Below are positions 43,633-55,459 of a stretch of 64,000 nucleotides of DNA, in pieces (within the stretch, counting starts at the first letter, position 1; each line of letters begins with the position of its first letter). A program made the position numbers and the translations under genes. The stretch comes from Caballeronia humi. GTDB lineage: Bacteria; Pseudomonadota; Gammaproteobacteria; Burkholderiales; Burkholderiaceae. The stretch covers positions 529,506 to 593,505 of the forward strand of contig NZ_FCNW02000001.1 of the NCBI RefSeq assembly GCF_001544475.1. The letters run 5' to 3'. Under the pieces are notes generated by a model. It saw only the letters and a list, made by a program, of their open reading frames with translations, did not search any database and was not told where the DNA came from.

Positions 43633-44829
43633 ATGCCGTTTCCTTGGTTTCGCCGTCCCCAGAGCGCCTCCGATTCGTCCGATGCCCTTGATGCGAAAGC
43701 CCCTCGCCGCTGGGGACGCTGGGCGTTGGTGCTGCTTGCCGTCCTCGCGCTGCATTGGGGCGCTGCGCGCTGGGTCGGACGCAATGGCAACGCAATCAAT
43801 CCGCCGCCGGCCGATGATGTGCCGGTGCAGGTCGAGTTGCTGACGGCGAAGCCGGTTGAGCAGGCGCCTGCTCCGGTTCCGGCGCCAACCCCAGTAATAA
43901 AGCCTGCGCCGAAGCCAGCGCCCGTTGCTCCGCATAAGCCCGCCGCGCCGACGATCAGCATCCCGCGCGACGAACCCGATGCGCAGGCGACCGCCGCAAC
44001 GGCTGCGCCTGCGTCGGCGGCCAGCGCGACCGCCGCCGCCCAAGCCGCGCAGCCCGCCCCGCCCGCCCCGCCAGCCCCGCCCGCTCCCACCGTTCCCGGC
44101 GACAAATTCGACGTCCCGCCAAGCGGCGAATTGCGCTACGACACGCTGGTCAACGGCATGATGAACCAGACTGGCACGATCCACTGGATCAACGATGGCC
44201 AGCATTACGAGATGGTCGTCTCTATCCCGATTCCGTTCGTCGGACCGTATGTGTATTCGAGCAAGGGTCACATCGACTCGTTCGGCATCGCGCCGGAGCA
44301 ATATTCCGAGCAGCGCGGCCGCCGCGCCGCCGATGTCACCGTCTTCGATCGCGAAACAAGGCAGCTCGTCTATACCCGCACGCCGTCGAACAAGCCGCTC
44401 GCCGACGGCGCGCAGGACCGTTTCAGCGTCTTCATGCAGCTCGCGAGCCTCGTGCGCGGCGCGCCCGACACGTACAAGCCGGGCGTGACGCGCCAGTTCA
44501 GCGTCGCCGACAACGACAGCAGCGAAGGCTGGTCGTTTGTCACCGTCGCCGACGAGAACGTCCAGGCGCGTGGCGGATCGGTCGGCGCGCGGCACTTCAC
44601 GCGTCTGCCGCGCCGCGAAGGCGACCGGCGAAGAATCGACGTGTGGCTCGCTCCATCGCTTGGCTGGCTGCCGGTGCGCATCGTCCAGACGGAACCGAAC
44701 GGCATGCAGATCGAACTGCTCTGGCGCGGCAAGCTACAGGCGCCCGATGGCGTCGAAACTGGCGGCCCGGGCACGCCGGATGCGTCAGACGAATCCGCGC
44801 CCGGGCCGATGCAGACCGAAAAGCCATAG
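43633..44829 (+). CDS. DUF3108 domain protein, inner-membrane anchored
   Basis: 398 residues. One N-terminal transmembrane segment (about 27-43), a TonB-like Pro/Ala-rich periplasmic spacer (about 60-150, PAPVPAPTPVIKPAPKPAPV), then a DUF3108 beta-rich domain (about 155-370; GELRYDTLVNGMMNQTGTIHW, SKGHIDSFGIAPEQYSEQRG). Function unknown; the fold resembles periplasmic lipid-interacting barrels. A GTG two codons upstream is another start. Downstream 52 bases is the enol-lactonase-like gene. Confidence 0.85.
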   Translation: MPFPWFRRPQSASDSSDALDAKAPRRWGRWALVLLAVLALHWGAARWVGRNGNAINPPPADDVPVQVELLTAKPVEQAPAPVPAPTPVIKPAPKPAPVAPHKPAAPTISIPRDEPDAQATAATAAPASAASATAAAQAAQPAPPAPPAPPAPTVPGDKFDVPPSGELRYDTLVNGMMNQTGTIHWINDGQHYEMVVSIPIPFVGPYVYSSKGHIDSFGIAPEQYSEQRGRRAADVTVFDRETRQLVYTRTPSNKPLADGAQDRFSVFMQLASLVRGAPDTYKPGVTRQFSVADNDSSEGWSFVTVADENVQARGGSVGARHFTRLPRREGDRRRIDVWLAPSLGWLPVRIVQTEPNGMQIELLWRGKLQAPDGVETGGPGTPDASDESAPGPMQTEKP

Positions 44830-44881
44830 ACCGGACGGATCTCAGGGCGCCATCCGCAAACGCATTCTTTACGGAGACAAC

Positions 44882-45670
44882 ATGCAGGTGACGATCAACG
44901 GTATCGACACGCGATATGTGCTGAGCAACGAAAGCGGCGGCCCCTGGCTGACGTTCATTCACCAACTGGCAGGTGATCTGTCGGTATGGGACCAACAAGC
45001 CGGCTACTTCAGAAACGATTTCACCGTCCTGCGCTACGACCTGCGCGGCCACGGGCAAACAGCGGTGTCGCCCGATTCTTTCAGTATCGAACAACTTTCC
45101 GACGATCTCGCCGAATTACTGCACAAGCTCGGTGCACCGCGCACGCATGTGGTGGGTTTGTCGATCGGCGGGATGGTCGCGCAGCAGTTCGCCGCCGATC
45201 ACGCCGATCTCGTCGATACGCTGACCGTCGTCGGCGCGCCGGCTTACATTCGCGAGGAAGCGCGCCCGACGTTCACTCAACGCGCGGCATCCGTGCGCGA
45301 AAACGGGACTGCGAGTATCGTGGATGCAACGCTCGAACGATGGCTCACGGCGGAGTTCCGCCAGCGGCATCCCGAAGTCGTCGAGCAGATCGCGGAGACG
45401 ATCATGCGTACGCCATCGGAAGGATTCGCACGCGCGGCCGAAGCCATCCGAAGTTTCGATGTGCGACAAAAGCTGGTCTCTGTGGTGAAGCCCACCTTGG
45501 TCGTCGCCGGAAAGCACGACGCGGGCACGCCAAATGCTGAGTCCCAAATGATCGCCGACGCTGTACCGGGTGCCCTTTTTGAAACACTCGACGCGGCACA
45601 TCTGTCGCCGATCGAAGCTTCCACGCAATTCACCGCGCTGCTTGGAACTTTCCTGCGTAGTTCTGTCTGA
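44882..45670 (+). CDS. alpha/beta hydrolase, 3-oxoadipate enol-lactonase-like
   Basis: 262-residue hydrolase with PcaD-like layout: oxyanion FIHQLAGDLSVWDQQ, YDLRGHGQT, nucleophile elbow GLSIGG (Ser about 96), acid in VAGKHDAGTP, His in DAAHLSPIE. PcaD converts beta-ketoadipate enol-lactone in the protocatechuate route. The elbow and length fit, but no other pca gene is here, so another ester or lactone is possible. GGAG precedes the ATG. Confidence 0.85.
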   Translation: MQVTINGIDTRYVLSNESGGPWLTFIHQLAGDLSVWDQQAGYFRNDFTVLRYDLRGHGQTAVSPDSFSIEQLSDDLAELLHKLGAPRTHVVGLSIGGMVAQQFAADHADLVDTLTVVGAPAYIREEARPTFTQRAASVRENGTASIVDATLERWLTAEFRQRHPEVVEQIAETIMRTPSEGFARAAEAIRSFDVRQKLVSVVKPTLVVAGKHDAGTPNAESQMIADAVPGALFETLDAAHLSPIEASTQFTALLGTFLRSSV

Positions 45671-45784
45671 AAGTAAGCCTCGATGGGCTTTTGGCAACAC
45701 GTCGAGGCCACCCCTTGAATTCCAACCCAAGCGCTCCATCTACGGTGCAGAATGCCAGGAGCAACAGGAATAAGGAGTGTCGCC

Positions 45785-46042
45785 ATGCAAATGATCTACA
45801 ACAGCCCTAACTATTGTGTCGTCGAATTTCCGCCGCAAGACAACCATCTGGCCATGAAGGCCGGTGGCTATGAGATTGTCGACAAGAACATGCAGCGTGA
45901 AATTTTCATCGACGGTGCACTGGCGGCCAAGTTTCGAGAACACGTACAGAAGCTGATCGAAGAGGAACAGTCACTCGAAGACGTCGACGAATTTCTCGGT
46001 CAGTTCGATATTCTGATGAACCAGCCGGTGATCCTTCACTGA
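45785..46042 (+). CDS. DUF3567 family protein
   Basis: 85-residue small acidic protein (MQMIYNSPNYCVVEFPPQ...EEEQSLEDVDEFLGQFD) of the BTH_I0359-like DUF3567 family, conserved in beta-proteobacteria. Function unknown. No membrane segment or signal. A strong AAGGAG site precedes the ATG and a terminator follows 40 bases after the stop, so it is a separate transcription unit. Confidence 0.88.
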   Translation: MQMIYNSPNYCVVEFPPQDNHLAMKAGGYEIVDKNMQREIFIDGALAAKFREHVQKLIEEEQSLEDVDEFLGQFDILMNQPVILH

Positions 46043-46081
46043 TCATTTAGATTGATTGTTACGTAACAGGTGACACCCCAT

Positions 46082-46111
46082 AAACCCCGTCGCGCAAGCG
46101 GCGGGGTTTTT
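46082..46111 (+). terminator. intrinsic terminator after DUF3567 gene
   Basis: The stem AAACCCCG(T)CGC / GCG(G)CGGGGTTT with one mismatch and a four-base loop is followed by T-rich sequence (TTTTTCGTTTT). Confidence 0.8.
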
Positions 46112-46176
46112 CGTTTTCCGGCACCTTGAATCTCTCCCAAGGCCCTGCGTGGACAACGCCTGAACGTCTGTCCGGC

Positions 46177-46182
46177 TACAAT
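46177..46182 (+). promoter_or_regulatory. -10 element upstream of split metH
   Basis: TACAAT in a GC-rich context, 41 bases before the chosen ATG at 46223. It overlaps an earlier in-frame ATG at 46181, which makes that ATG unlikely as the start. A convincing -35 is not seen. I find no cobalamin or SAM riboswitch in the short leader. Confidence 0.4.
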
Positions 46183-46222
46183 GACAGGCTCATTTCCTTC
46201 CACTGGTGCGAGCCCGTCCGTC

Positions 46223-47296
46223 ATGAACCAGACTGCCACTTCGACCACCGCTACCGCCCCGTCCCGCCGCGCCTACACGCGCGGCGCAACGCTGCCTGCA
46301 CTGTTGCAACAACGCATCCTGATTCTCGACGGCGCGATGGGCACGATGATCCAGCGTTACAAACTGGACGAAGCGGCGTATCGCGGCGAACGCTTCAAGG
46401 AAATCGATCGCGATATCAAGGGCAACAACGAACTGCTGTCCATTACGCAGCCGCAAGTAATCCGCGAGATCCACGAACAGTACCTCGCGGCGGGCGCGGA
46501 TATCGTCGAGACGAACACGTTCGGTGCGACGCGCGTCGCGCAAGCGGACTACGGGATGGAACAACTCGCCGCCGAGATGAATTGCGAGTCGGTGAAGCTC
46601 GCGCGCGAGGCTTGCGACAAATACTCGACACCGGACAAGCCGCGTTTCGTCGCGGGCGCAATTGGACCGACGCCGAAGACCGCGAGCATTTCGCCCGATG
46701 TGAATGATCCGGGCGCGCGCAACGTAACGTTCGACGAATTGCGTGTCGCTTATTACGAGCAGGCGAAAGCGCTGCTCGACGCGGGCTGCGACTTGTTCCT
46801 CGTCGAGACGATTTTCGACACGCTGAACGCGAAGGCCGCGCTTTTTGCACTCGATGAACTGTTTGAAGACACCGGCGAACTTCTGCCGATCATGATCTCG
46901 GGCACGGTGACGGATGCGTCGGGACGGATTCTGTCGGGCCAGACGGTCGAGGCGTTCTGGAACTCGTTGCGCCACGCGCGGCCGCTGACATTCGGGCTGA
47001 ATTGCGCGCTCGGCGCGGCGCTGATGCGGCCGTATATCGCGGAACTGGCGAAGCTCTGCGATACCTACGTGTCGTGCTATCCGAATGCCGGTCTGCCGAA
47101 TCCGATGAGCGATACCGGATTCGATGAGACGCCGGATGTGACGTCGGGGTTGCTGAAGGAGTTCGCGGAAGCCGGTTTGGTGAATCTCGCGGGCGGGTGT
47201 TGCGGAACGACGCCGGAGCATATTGCGGAGATAGCGAAGGCGCTCGCCGAGGTGAAGCCGCGCAAGTGGCCGTCGCACTATCGCGACGCGGCCTGA
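46223..47296 (+). CDS. metH: methionine synthase, homocysteine-binding subunit (MetH N-terminal module)
   Basis: 357 residues equal to the Hcy-binding barrel of cobalamin-dependent Met[14 protein letters not shown] opens the barrel; zinc-ligand cysteines lie in FGLNCALGA and [10 protein letters not shown]. It supplies activated homocysteine thiolate for methylation by methylcobalamin. In E. coli this is one piece of a 1,227-residue protein; here the gene is split from the rest, which follows 25 bases later. No frameshift is involved: a proper stop, spacer and new ATG separate the two, a split widespread in Burkholderiales. Start ATG 46223 chosen over 46181 because the latter overlaps a -10. 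Confidence 0.93.
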   Translation: MNQTATSTTATAPSRRAYTRGATLPALLQQRILILDGAMGTMIQRYKLDEAAYRGERFKEIDRDIKGNNELLSITQPQVIREIHEQYLAAGADIVETNTFGATRVAQADYGMEQLAAEMNCESVKLAREACDKYSTPDKPRFVAGAIGPTPKTASISPDVNDPGARNVTFDELRVAYYEQAKALLDAGCDLFLVETIFDTLNAKAALFALDELFEDTGELLPIMISGTVTDASGRILSGQTVEAFWNSLRHARPLTFGLNCALGAALMRPYIAELAKLCDTYVSCYPNAGLPNPMSDTGFDETPDVTSGLLKEFAEAGLVNLAGGCCGTTPEHIAEIAKALAEVKPRKWPSHYRDAA

Positions 47297-47321
47297 TCAC
47301 GACAACCACACACAGCACACC

Positions 47322-50039
<2,718 letters not shown>

Positions 50040-50180
50040 CACCCTTGCGACATACGCGCCGCGTGATATTGAAAAACAGCGCGCGGCGCGACCAGGAATT
50101 ATTGTTTTACGTAGACTTGCCGTTGCGAATGCCCGTCATGGCGACGGTCACGCAATTTCAATAGTCCCGGAGAAAGCCGC

Positions 50181-50381
50181 ATGAAGAAGCTGACGCCCGT
50201 CGTAGCCGTTGCCGCCGCAGTCCTGTTCACGTCCGGTAGTTCAGTCGCGTTCGCCCAGACCGCGAGCGCCGTGTCGTCATATTCGCCGCCGATGACCGAG
50301 CACAAGAAAAAACCCAAGAAACCCAAGGCCAAGAAAGGCGCAAGCGCGCCGTCGTCCACCACCAACGGCCAGTCGCAGTAA
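50181..50381 (+). CDS. small secreted lysine-rich protein
   Basis: 66 residues: signal peptide (MKKLTPVVAVAAAVLFTSGSSVAFA, cleavage before QTASA), then a short mature peptide of about 40 residues with a dense basic stretch HKKKPKKPKAKKG and a Ser/Thr/Gln tail. A good ribosome site (GGAG) and a terminator just downstream support it. No family is recognised. It could bind nucleic acid, LPS or phosphate groups at the envelope; that is speculation. Confidence 0.7.
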   Translation: MKKLTPVVAVAAAVLFTSGSSVAFAQTASAVSSYSPPMTEHKKKPKKPKAKKGASAPSSTTNGQSQ

Positions 50382-50401
50382 CTTTTATCCGTCAGACAAA
50401 A

Positions 50402-50431
50402 AACCCGCATCGTCACAAACCGATGCGGGTT
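50402..50431. terminator. bidirectional terminator
   Basis: An 11-bp perfect stem AACCCGCATCG / CGATGCGGGTT with A-run before and T-run after. It lies between the small secreted protein (plus) and the DUF1840 gene (minus) and can serve both. Confidence 0.85.
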
Positions 50432-50471
50432 TTTTCCATGCGCCCAGATTCAGCGCTTACTTAACTCTCCG

Positions 50472-50798
50472 TCACACGCCCCACAAAATATCCGTGTTCG
50501 CTTTCTGCGCGAGGCGGAGCATGTCGAGAAACGGATACGCGCGCTGCGCGAGGCCAATCGGAATCTCGTGCGGCTCATGGCCCGCTTCGCCTTCGTGAAA
50601 GTGCCCGTCGTGCTCGGCGCGCTCTTTCTTGTCGGTGACGACGGCGGCTTCCAGCTTCTCGATCGCAACGGGCAACTCGTCGTGCGTGATGACACCGCGA
50701 GGCCCCAAATGCTTGCCGATGATGCCGAGCAGATACTCAGCCAGGTTCTCCAGCATCATGACGTCCGGTGCGGCGCTGGTTTTGAATGTGATCAGCAT
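50472..50798 (-). CDS. DUF1840 family protein
   Basis: 108-residue cytoplasmic protein conserved in beta-proteobacteria. The N-terminal MLITFKTSAAPDVMML motif identifies the family, followed by a His/Glu-rich middle (EHDGHFHEGEAGHEPHEIPIG) that could bind metal, and AYPFLDMLRLAQKAN. Function unknown. AAAAGGA precedes the ATG. Divergent from argS. Confidence 0.85.
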   Translation of the reverse strand: MLITFKTSAAPDVMMLENLAEYLLGIIGKHLGPRGVITHDELPVAIEKLEAAVVTDKKERAEHDGHFHEGEAGHEPHEIPIGLAQRAYPFLDMLRLAQKANTDILWGV

Positions 50799-51084
50799 GG
50801 CAAGGTCCTTTTCCTTATGTTGGGTGATTGGCGAAACGCGCCGGCCGACTGTGCCGCGCCGCGTGGGCTCCCCTGACTGTTTCCCTGACGACGACCCTGA
50901 TTCGACATATTAGCACCTGCTAAAATCCGTTTTCGACATCGAAGGCAATCGGAATCGTCGCAATGTGTGAGGCTCGCGCCCGCCGACGCCCGGTTGCCCC
51001 ATGCCTCGTTCGCACCATTGCACGCCGGCCAAGGCGCCGCGTCACGCCACATCACACCGGACCCGGTCCACTGGATCATTCAGC

Positions 51085-52869
51085 ATGCTGCCCGCACACA
51101 AACATACCCTCGCCACGCTCCTCTCCGACGCGGTCGGCCAAGTCGCGCTCGCCACGCAAGGCGCATCCGAAGCCGCGTTCGTCGAACCGGTGATCGTCCT
51201 CGAACGTCCGAAAGTCGCCGCGCACGGCGACGTCGCATCGAACGTCGCGATGCAGCTCGCCAAGCCGCTGCGCGCGAATCCGCGCCAGCTCGCGCAGCAG
51301 ATCGTCGATGCGGTGCTCGCGAATCCGGCCGCCAAGGGACTCGTCGAAGGCGCCGAAGTCGCCGGGCCGGGCTTCATCAACCTGCGTCTCGCCCCTGCCG
51401 CGAAGCAAGACGTGGTCCCGGCCGTGCTCGGCGAAGGCGCTGCGTTCGGCCGTTCGACGCGCGAGGAAGGCAAACGCGTGTTGGTCGAATTCGTGTCGGC
51501 GAATCCGACCGGGCCGCTGCACGTCGGCCACGGCCGCCAGGCCACGCTCGGCGACGCGCTCTCGAACCTGCTCGCGACGCAAGGCTATGCGGTGCATCGC
51601 GAGTTCTACTACAACGACGCCGGCGTGCAGATCAACAACCTCGCGATCTCGACTCAGGCGCGCGCCCGCGGCTTCAAACCCGGCGACGCGGACTGGCCGG
51701 AAGCCGCGTACAACGGCGAGTACATCGCCGACATCGCGCGAGATTATCTGGCGGGCGCGACCGTCGCGGCGAAGGACGGCGACCCGGTCAAGGGCCGGGG
51801 CGACGTCGAAGATCTGGACGCGATCCGCGTGTTCGCCGTGGCTTATCTGCGCCACGAACAGGACATGGATCTGACCGCGTTTGGCGTGAAATTCGACCAG
51901 TTCTATCTGGAGTCGTCGCTGTACAAGGAAGGCCGGGTCGAATCGACGGTGAACGCGCTCGTCGCCGCCGGCAAGACCTACGAGCAGGACGGCGCGCTGT
52001 GGTTGCGCACGACCGACGACGGCGACGACAAGGACCGCGTCATGCGCAAGACCGACGGCACGTACACGTACTTCGTGCCGGACGTCGCGTATCACGTCGC
52101 GAAGTGGGAGCGCGGTTTCACGAAGGTCATCAACGTGCAGGGCTCGGACCACCACGGCACGATCGCGCGGGTGCGCGCGGGACTGCAGGGCCTGGGCGTG
52201 GGCATTCCGAAGGGCTATCCCGACTACGTGCTGCACAAGATGGTCACCGTGATGCGCGACGGCCAGGAAGTGAAAATCTCGAAGCGCGCGGGCAGCTACG
52301 TGACGGTGCGCGACCTGATCGAATGGTCGGGCGGGATGGCGCCGGGCAGCGAGGCGTCGCCGGATCAACTGGACGAGGAAACCGTCCGCCGCGGCCGTGA
52401 CGCGGTGCGCTTCTTCCTCGTGTCGCGTAAAGCCGATACGCAGTTCGTTTTCGACATCGACCTCGCGCTCAAGCAAAACGACGAAAACCCGGTGTACTAC
52501 GTGCAGTACGCGCACGCGCGCATCAGCACGATCCTCTCCGACTGGAAGACGCGCTACAACGGCGACCTGTCGCAGGCGGCGCACGCCGATCTCGCGCCGC
52601 TGTCGAGCGAACGCGCGATGGCGCTCCTGAACAAGCTCGCCGAATACCCCGACATGCTCGCGAATGCCGCGGACGAACTCGCGCCGCACGCGGTCGCATT
52701 CTATTTGCGCGACCTCGCTGGCGAATTCCACTCGTTCTACAATGCGGAGCGCGTTCTCGTCGATGAAGAGGCGCCGCGCAATGCGCGAATCGCATTGCTC
52801 GCGGCGACGCGCCAGGTGCTCGCGAACGGCCTGGCCACGATCGGCGTGTCCGCTCCCGTCAAGATGTAA
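51085..52869 (+). CDS. argS: arginyl-tRNA synthetase
   Basis: 594-residue class I synthetase that charges tRNA-Arg. Add1 domain at about 1-110, catalytic core with HVGHGRQ (HIGH motif) and KISKRAG (KMSKS-like), and the DALR anticodon-binding domain at about 470-594 ([13 protein letters not shown]). The ATG at 51085 begins at conserved sequence; the open frame extends 28 codons upstream, but those do not look like protein and there is no ribosome site for them. SPOR and dsbA genes follow on the same strand. Confidence 0.97.
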   Translation: MLPAHKHTLATLLSDAVGQVALATQGASEAAFVEPVIVLERPKVAAHGDVASNVAMQLAKPLRANPRQLAQQIVDAVLANPAAKGLVEGAEVAGPGFINLRLAPAAKQDVVPAVLGEGAAFGRSTREEGKRVLVEFVSANPTGPLHVGHGRQATLGDALSNLLATQGYAVHREFYYNDAGVQINNLAISTQARARGFKPGDADWPEAAYNGEYIADIARDYLAGATVAAKDGDPVKGRGDVEDLDAIRVFAVAYLRHEQDMDLTAFGVKFDQFYLESSLYKEGRVESTVNALVAAGKTYEQDGALWLRTTDDGDDKDRVMRKTDGTYTYFVPDVAYHVAKWERGFTKVINVQGSDHHGTIARVRAGLQGLGVGIPKGYPDYVLHKMVTVMRDGQEVKISKRAGSYVTVRDLIEWSGGMAPGSEASPDQLDEETVRRGRDAVRFFLVSRKADTQFVFDIDLALKQNDENPVYYVQYAHARISTILSDWKTRYNGDLSQAAHADLAPLSSERAMALLNKLAEYPDMLANAADELAPHAVAFYLRDLAGEFHSFYNAERVLVDEEAPRNARIALLAATRQVLANGLATIGVSAPVKM

Positions 52870-53015
52870 TTGCCACCCGGTGCATCGGCTTCGCAGCCCG
52901 TCGCGCAATTCGGATTTTTCGGCGCGCGCGGGCGGCTTGGCCGTGCTCTGGCCCGCTTCGGGCCGCCGTTATAATCGTCGGCCATTCAGAAGACTTTTTG
53001 CAGGTGAATCATAAG

Positions 53016-53795
53016 ATGGCAAAACCACGCAGCACGTCGAAGCAGTCGAAGCAAACCGGGGGCACCTTTCTCGGTATCGTGCTGGGCTTGATCGTCGGCC
53101 TTGCAATCGCGGTCATCGTCGCGCTCTACATCACGCGCGCGCCTACGCCGTTCGTCGCAAAGGTCGCGCCGCCGGCGTCCGAATCGGGCGCAACGACCGC
53201 CAACGGCCAGCCGTACGACCCGAACCGTCCGCTGCAGGGCAAGACGCCCGGACAAGCCGTGCCGCAAGCCGCGCAGCCCGCGCCGCCGAACACCGCGCCC
53301 GGCCAGACGAACAGCCAGACGCAGTCGTCCGGCACGTTCGAGGAGCCGCAGATCGTGGAAGTGCCGCCGTCGACGGAAAATGGCGTGGCGGTCGCGCCGA
53401 AGCCCGCGACGCCGTCGCAGGGCACGAGCGCCGCTATCGCGAAGAAACCGTCGGCGAGTGCGCCGTCGGCTACCAGCACGGCGAGCGCATCGGGTGCGAA
53501 GGGCACGTCCGCCCCGGCGACGGCGAAAGCCACCCCGCCCGCTCCCGGCGATGCGAACACCGGCTACTTCCTGCAAGTGGGCGCGTACAAGACCCAGGCC
53601 GACGCCGAGCAGCAGCGTGCGCGCCTCGGCTTCCAGGGCTTCGAGTCGAAGGTCACGGAGCGCGATGCCGGCGGCGTCACTTACTATCGCGTGCGCATCG
53701 GGCCGTTTGCGAAGTTCGAGGACATGAACAACGTGCGTCAGCGTCTGTCCGATGCGGGCGTCGATACCGCCGTGATCCGCTTCTCCAAGCAGTAA
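53016..53795 (+). CDS. SPOR-domain cell-division protein, FtsN-like
   Basis: 259 residues. A short basic cytoplasmic tail, one transmembrane helix (about 24-44), a long disordered Pro/Ala/Ser/Thr-rich periplasmic linker (about 50-180) and a C-terminal SPOR domain (about 185-259; GYFLQVGAYKTQADAEQQRARL, YYRVRIGPFAKFEDMNNVRQRL) that binds septal denuded glycan. The layout is that of FtsN, though the essential FtsN helices in the linker are not evident. The argS-SPOR-dsbA order is usual for Burkholderia. Confidence 0.9.
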   Translation: MAKPRSTSKQSKQTGGTFLGIVLGLIVGLAIAVIVALYITRAPTPFVAKVAPPASESGATTANGQPYDPNRPLQGKTPGQAVPQAAQPAPPNTAPGQTNSQTQSSGTFEEPQIVEVPPSTENGVAVAPKPATPSQGTSAAIAKKPSASAPSATSTASASGAKGTSAPATAKATPPAPGDANTGYFLQVGAYKTQADAEQQRARLGFQGFESKVTERDAGGVTYYRVRIGPFAKFEDMNNVRQRLSDAGVDTAVIRFSKQ

Positions 53796-53946
53796 GCACC
53801 GCTTTACCGCGCCTTCGATTCGCTTCGAAGGCGCGGATTGGGAACACCGCTTAAGGTTGGCTTAAGTGTCTTATGTCCCACTGACGTCCTTGCCGCACCA
53901 CGCGCTTTCTCGCCACTCACGCACCACTTCACGCACCTTTCCCGTC

Positions 53947-54609
53947 ATGAAAAAACAGTTCAGTGCGCTTGCAGTCTCTCTCGGAATCGTCATCGGCTCG
54001 ATCGGCGCCATCGGCGCGATGAATGCGGCGCACGCGTCGCCTGCCGCGCCCGTCGCCGGCACGGATTACTCCGTGTTGCAGGCCGCGCAGCCCGTCAACG
54101 CGGCGGGCAAGATCGAAGTCACCGAATTCTTCTGGTACGGCTGCCCGCATTGCAACGAGTTCGAGCCGTATCTCGAAGCGTGGATCAAGAAGCAGGGTCC
54201 GGACGTGGTGTTCAAGCGCGTGCCGGTCGCCTTCCGCGACGACTTCATTCCGCACTCGAAGATGTATCACGCGCTCGACGCGCTCGGCGTCGTCGAAAAG
54301 GTGACGCCCGCGGTCTTCAACGAGATCCACGTGAAGAAGAACTATCTGCTGACGCCGCAGGCGCAAGCCGACTTCCTGGCCACGCAGGGCGTCGACAAGA
54401 AGAAGTACATGGACGCGTACAACTCGTTCTCGACGCAAAGCGCCGTGCAGCGCGACACCAAACTGCTGTCGGACTACAAGATCGAAGGCGTGCCGACGCT
54501 GATCGTGCAGGGCAAGTACGAGACCGGCCCCTCGATGACCAACAACCTCCCGGGCACGACGCAGGTGCTCGACTTCCTGGTCGGCCAGGTTCGCGCGAAG
54601 AAGATGTAA
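53947..54609 (+). CDS. dsbA: periplasmic thiol:disulfide interchange protein DsbA
   Basis: 220-residue oxidase that introduces disulfides into exported proteins. A signal peptide (ends AAHA) is followed by the thioredoxin fold with the active site FFWYGCPHCNEF (CPHC, as in E. coli DsbA), the inserted helical domain, and the cis-Pro loop EGVPTLIV. The ATG at 53947 starts the signal peptide; the frame is open further upstream without protein features. The SDR gene follows 13 bases after the stop. Confidence 0.96.
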   Translation: MKKQFSALAVSLGIVIGSIGAIGAMNAAHASPAAPVAGTDYSVLQAAQPVNAAGKIEVTEFFWYGCPHCNEFEPYLEAWIKKQGPDVVFKRVPVAFRDDFIPHSKMYHALDALGVVEKVTPAVFNEIHVKKNYLLTPQAQADFLATQGVDKKKYMDAYNSFSTQSAVQRDTKLLSDYKIEGVPTLIVQGKYETGPSMTNNLPGTTQVLDFLVGQVRAKKM

Positions 54610-54622
54610 TCCGTAGCGCCGT

Positions 54623-55402
54623 ATGCATGCAGTCCGACTGAAGGTCTTCATCACCGGCGCAACGAGCGGCATCGGCCTCGCGCTCGCCGAGGAATATGTC
54701 CGGCGCGGGGCCGCACTCGGCCTCGTCGCCCGCCGCGCCGATGTTCTCGCGGCATTCGCCGCCCGCTTCCCCGATTCCCCCATCTCGATCTACCCCGCCG
54801 ACGTCCGCGATGCCGCCGCGCTCGCCGATGCCGCCGCGCGCTTCGTCGCCGAGCACGGCCCAGCCGATATCGTGATCGCGAACGCGGGCATCAGCCGCGG
54901 CGCGCTGACCGGCCACGGCGACCTCGACACCTTCCGCGAAGTGATGGACACCAACTACTTCGGCATGGTCGCGACGTTCGAGCCGTTTGTCCGAGCGATG
55001 ACCGCCGCGCGAAGCGGGACGCTCGTCGGCATCGCGAGCGTCGCGGGCGTGCGTGGACTGCCGGGCTCGGGCGCGTACAGCGCGTCGAAGTCGGCGGCGG
55101 CGAAGTATCTGGAAGCGTTGCGGGTCGAGATGCGGCCGCAGGGCGTGTCGGTGGTCACGATCGCGCCGGGCTACGTGCGCTCGGCGATGACCGCGAAGAA
55201 TCCCTATCCGATGCCGTTCCTGATGGACGCGGACAAGTTCGCCGCCAGGACCGCCGACGCCATCTCGCGCCGGACGCGATACGCCACGTTTCCGTGGCAG
55301 ATGCGCATCGCGGGCGCTCTTCTGCACGTGATGCCGCGCTGGCTTTACGACAGGCTATTCGAGCGCGCCCCGCGCAAGCCGCGCGGCGACGCATCGTCAT
55401 GA
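54623..55402 (+). CDS. short-chain dehydrogenase/reductase
   Basis: 259-residue classical SDR with TGATSGIG (cofactor loop), NAGIS, catalytic Ser in IASVAG, and YSASK (Tyr and Lys). ARR at the end of beta-2 (LVARRADVL) favours NADP(H). Substrate unknown; the C-terminal tail after about residue 225 has a hydrophobic IAGALLHVMPRWLYDRLF stretch that may contact the membrane. Cotranscribed with dsbA by spacing; terminator follows. Confidence 0.9.
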   Translation: MHAVRLKVFITGATSGIGLALAEEYVRRGAALGLVARRADVLAAFAARFPDSPISIYPADVRDAAALADAAARFVAEHGPADIVIANAGISRGALTGHGDLDTFREVMDTNYFGMVATFEPFVRAMTAARSGTLVGIASVAGVRGLPGSGAYSASKSAAAKYLEALRVEMRPQGVSVVTIAPGYVRSAMTAKNPYPMPFLMDADKFAARTADAISRRTRYATFPWQMRIAGALLHVMPRWLYDRLFERAPRKPRGDASS

Positions 55403-55436
55403 AAAAAAGGCCCCGCGAAACTTCGCGGGGCCTTTT
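55403..55436. terminator. bidirectional terminator
   Basis: A long perfect stem (AAAAGGCCCCGCG / CGCGGGGCCTTTT) flanked by A- and T-runs lies between the convergent SDR and DUF3443 genes. Confidence 0.85.
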
Positions 55437-55459
55437 GCCTTGAAGCGCTACCAGCTAGC

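Noticed and set aside
46181..46222. Earlier ATG for the first metH gene
   Set aside because: The ATG overlaps a TACAAT -10 hexamer, so it would probably not be in the mRNA; the later ATG begins nearer the conserved sequence.
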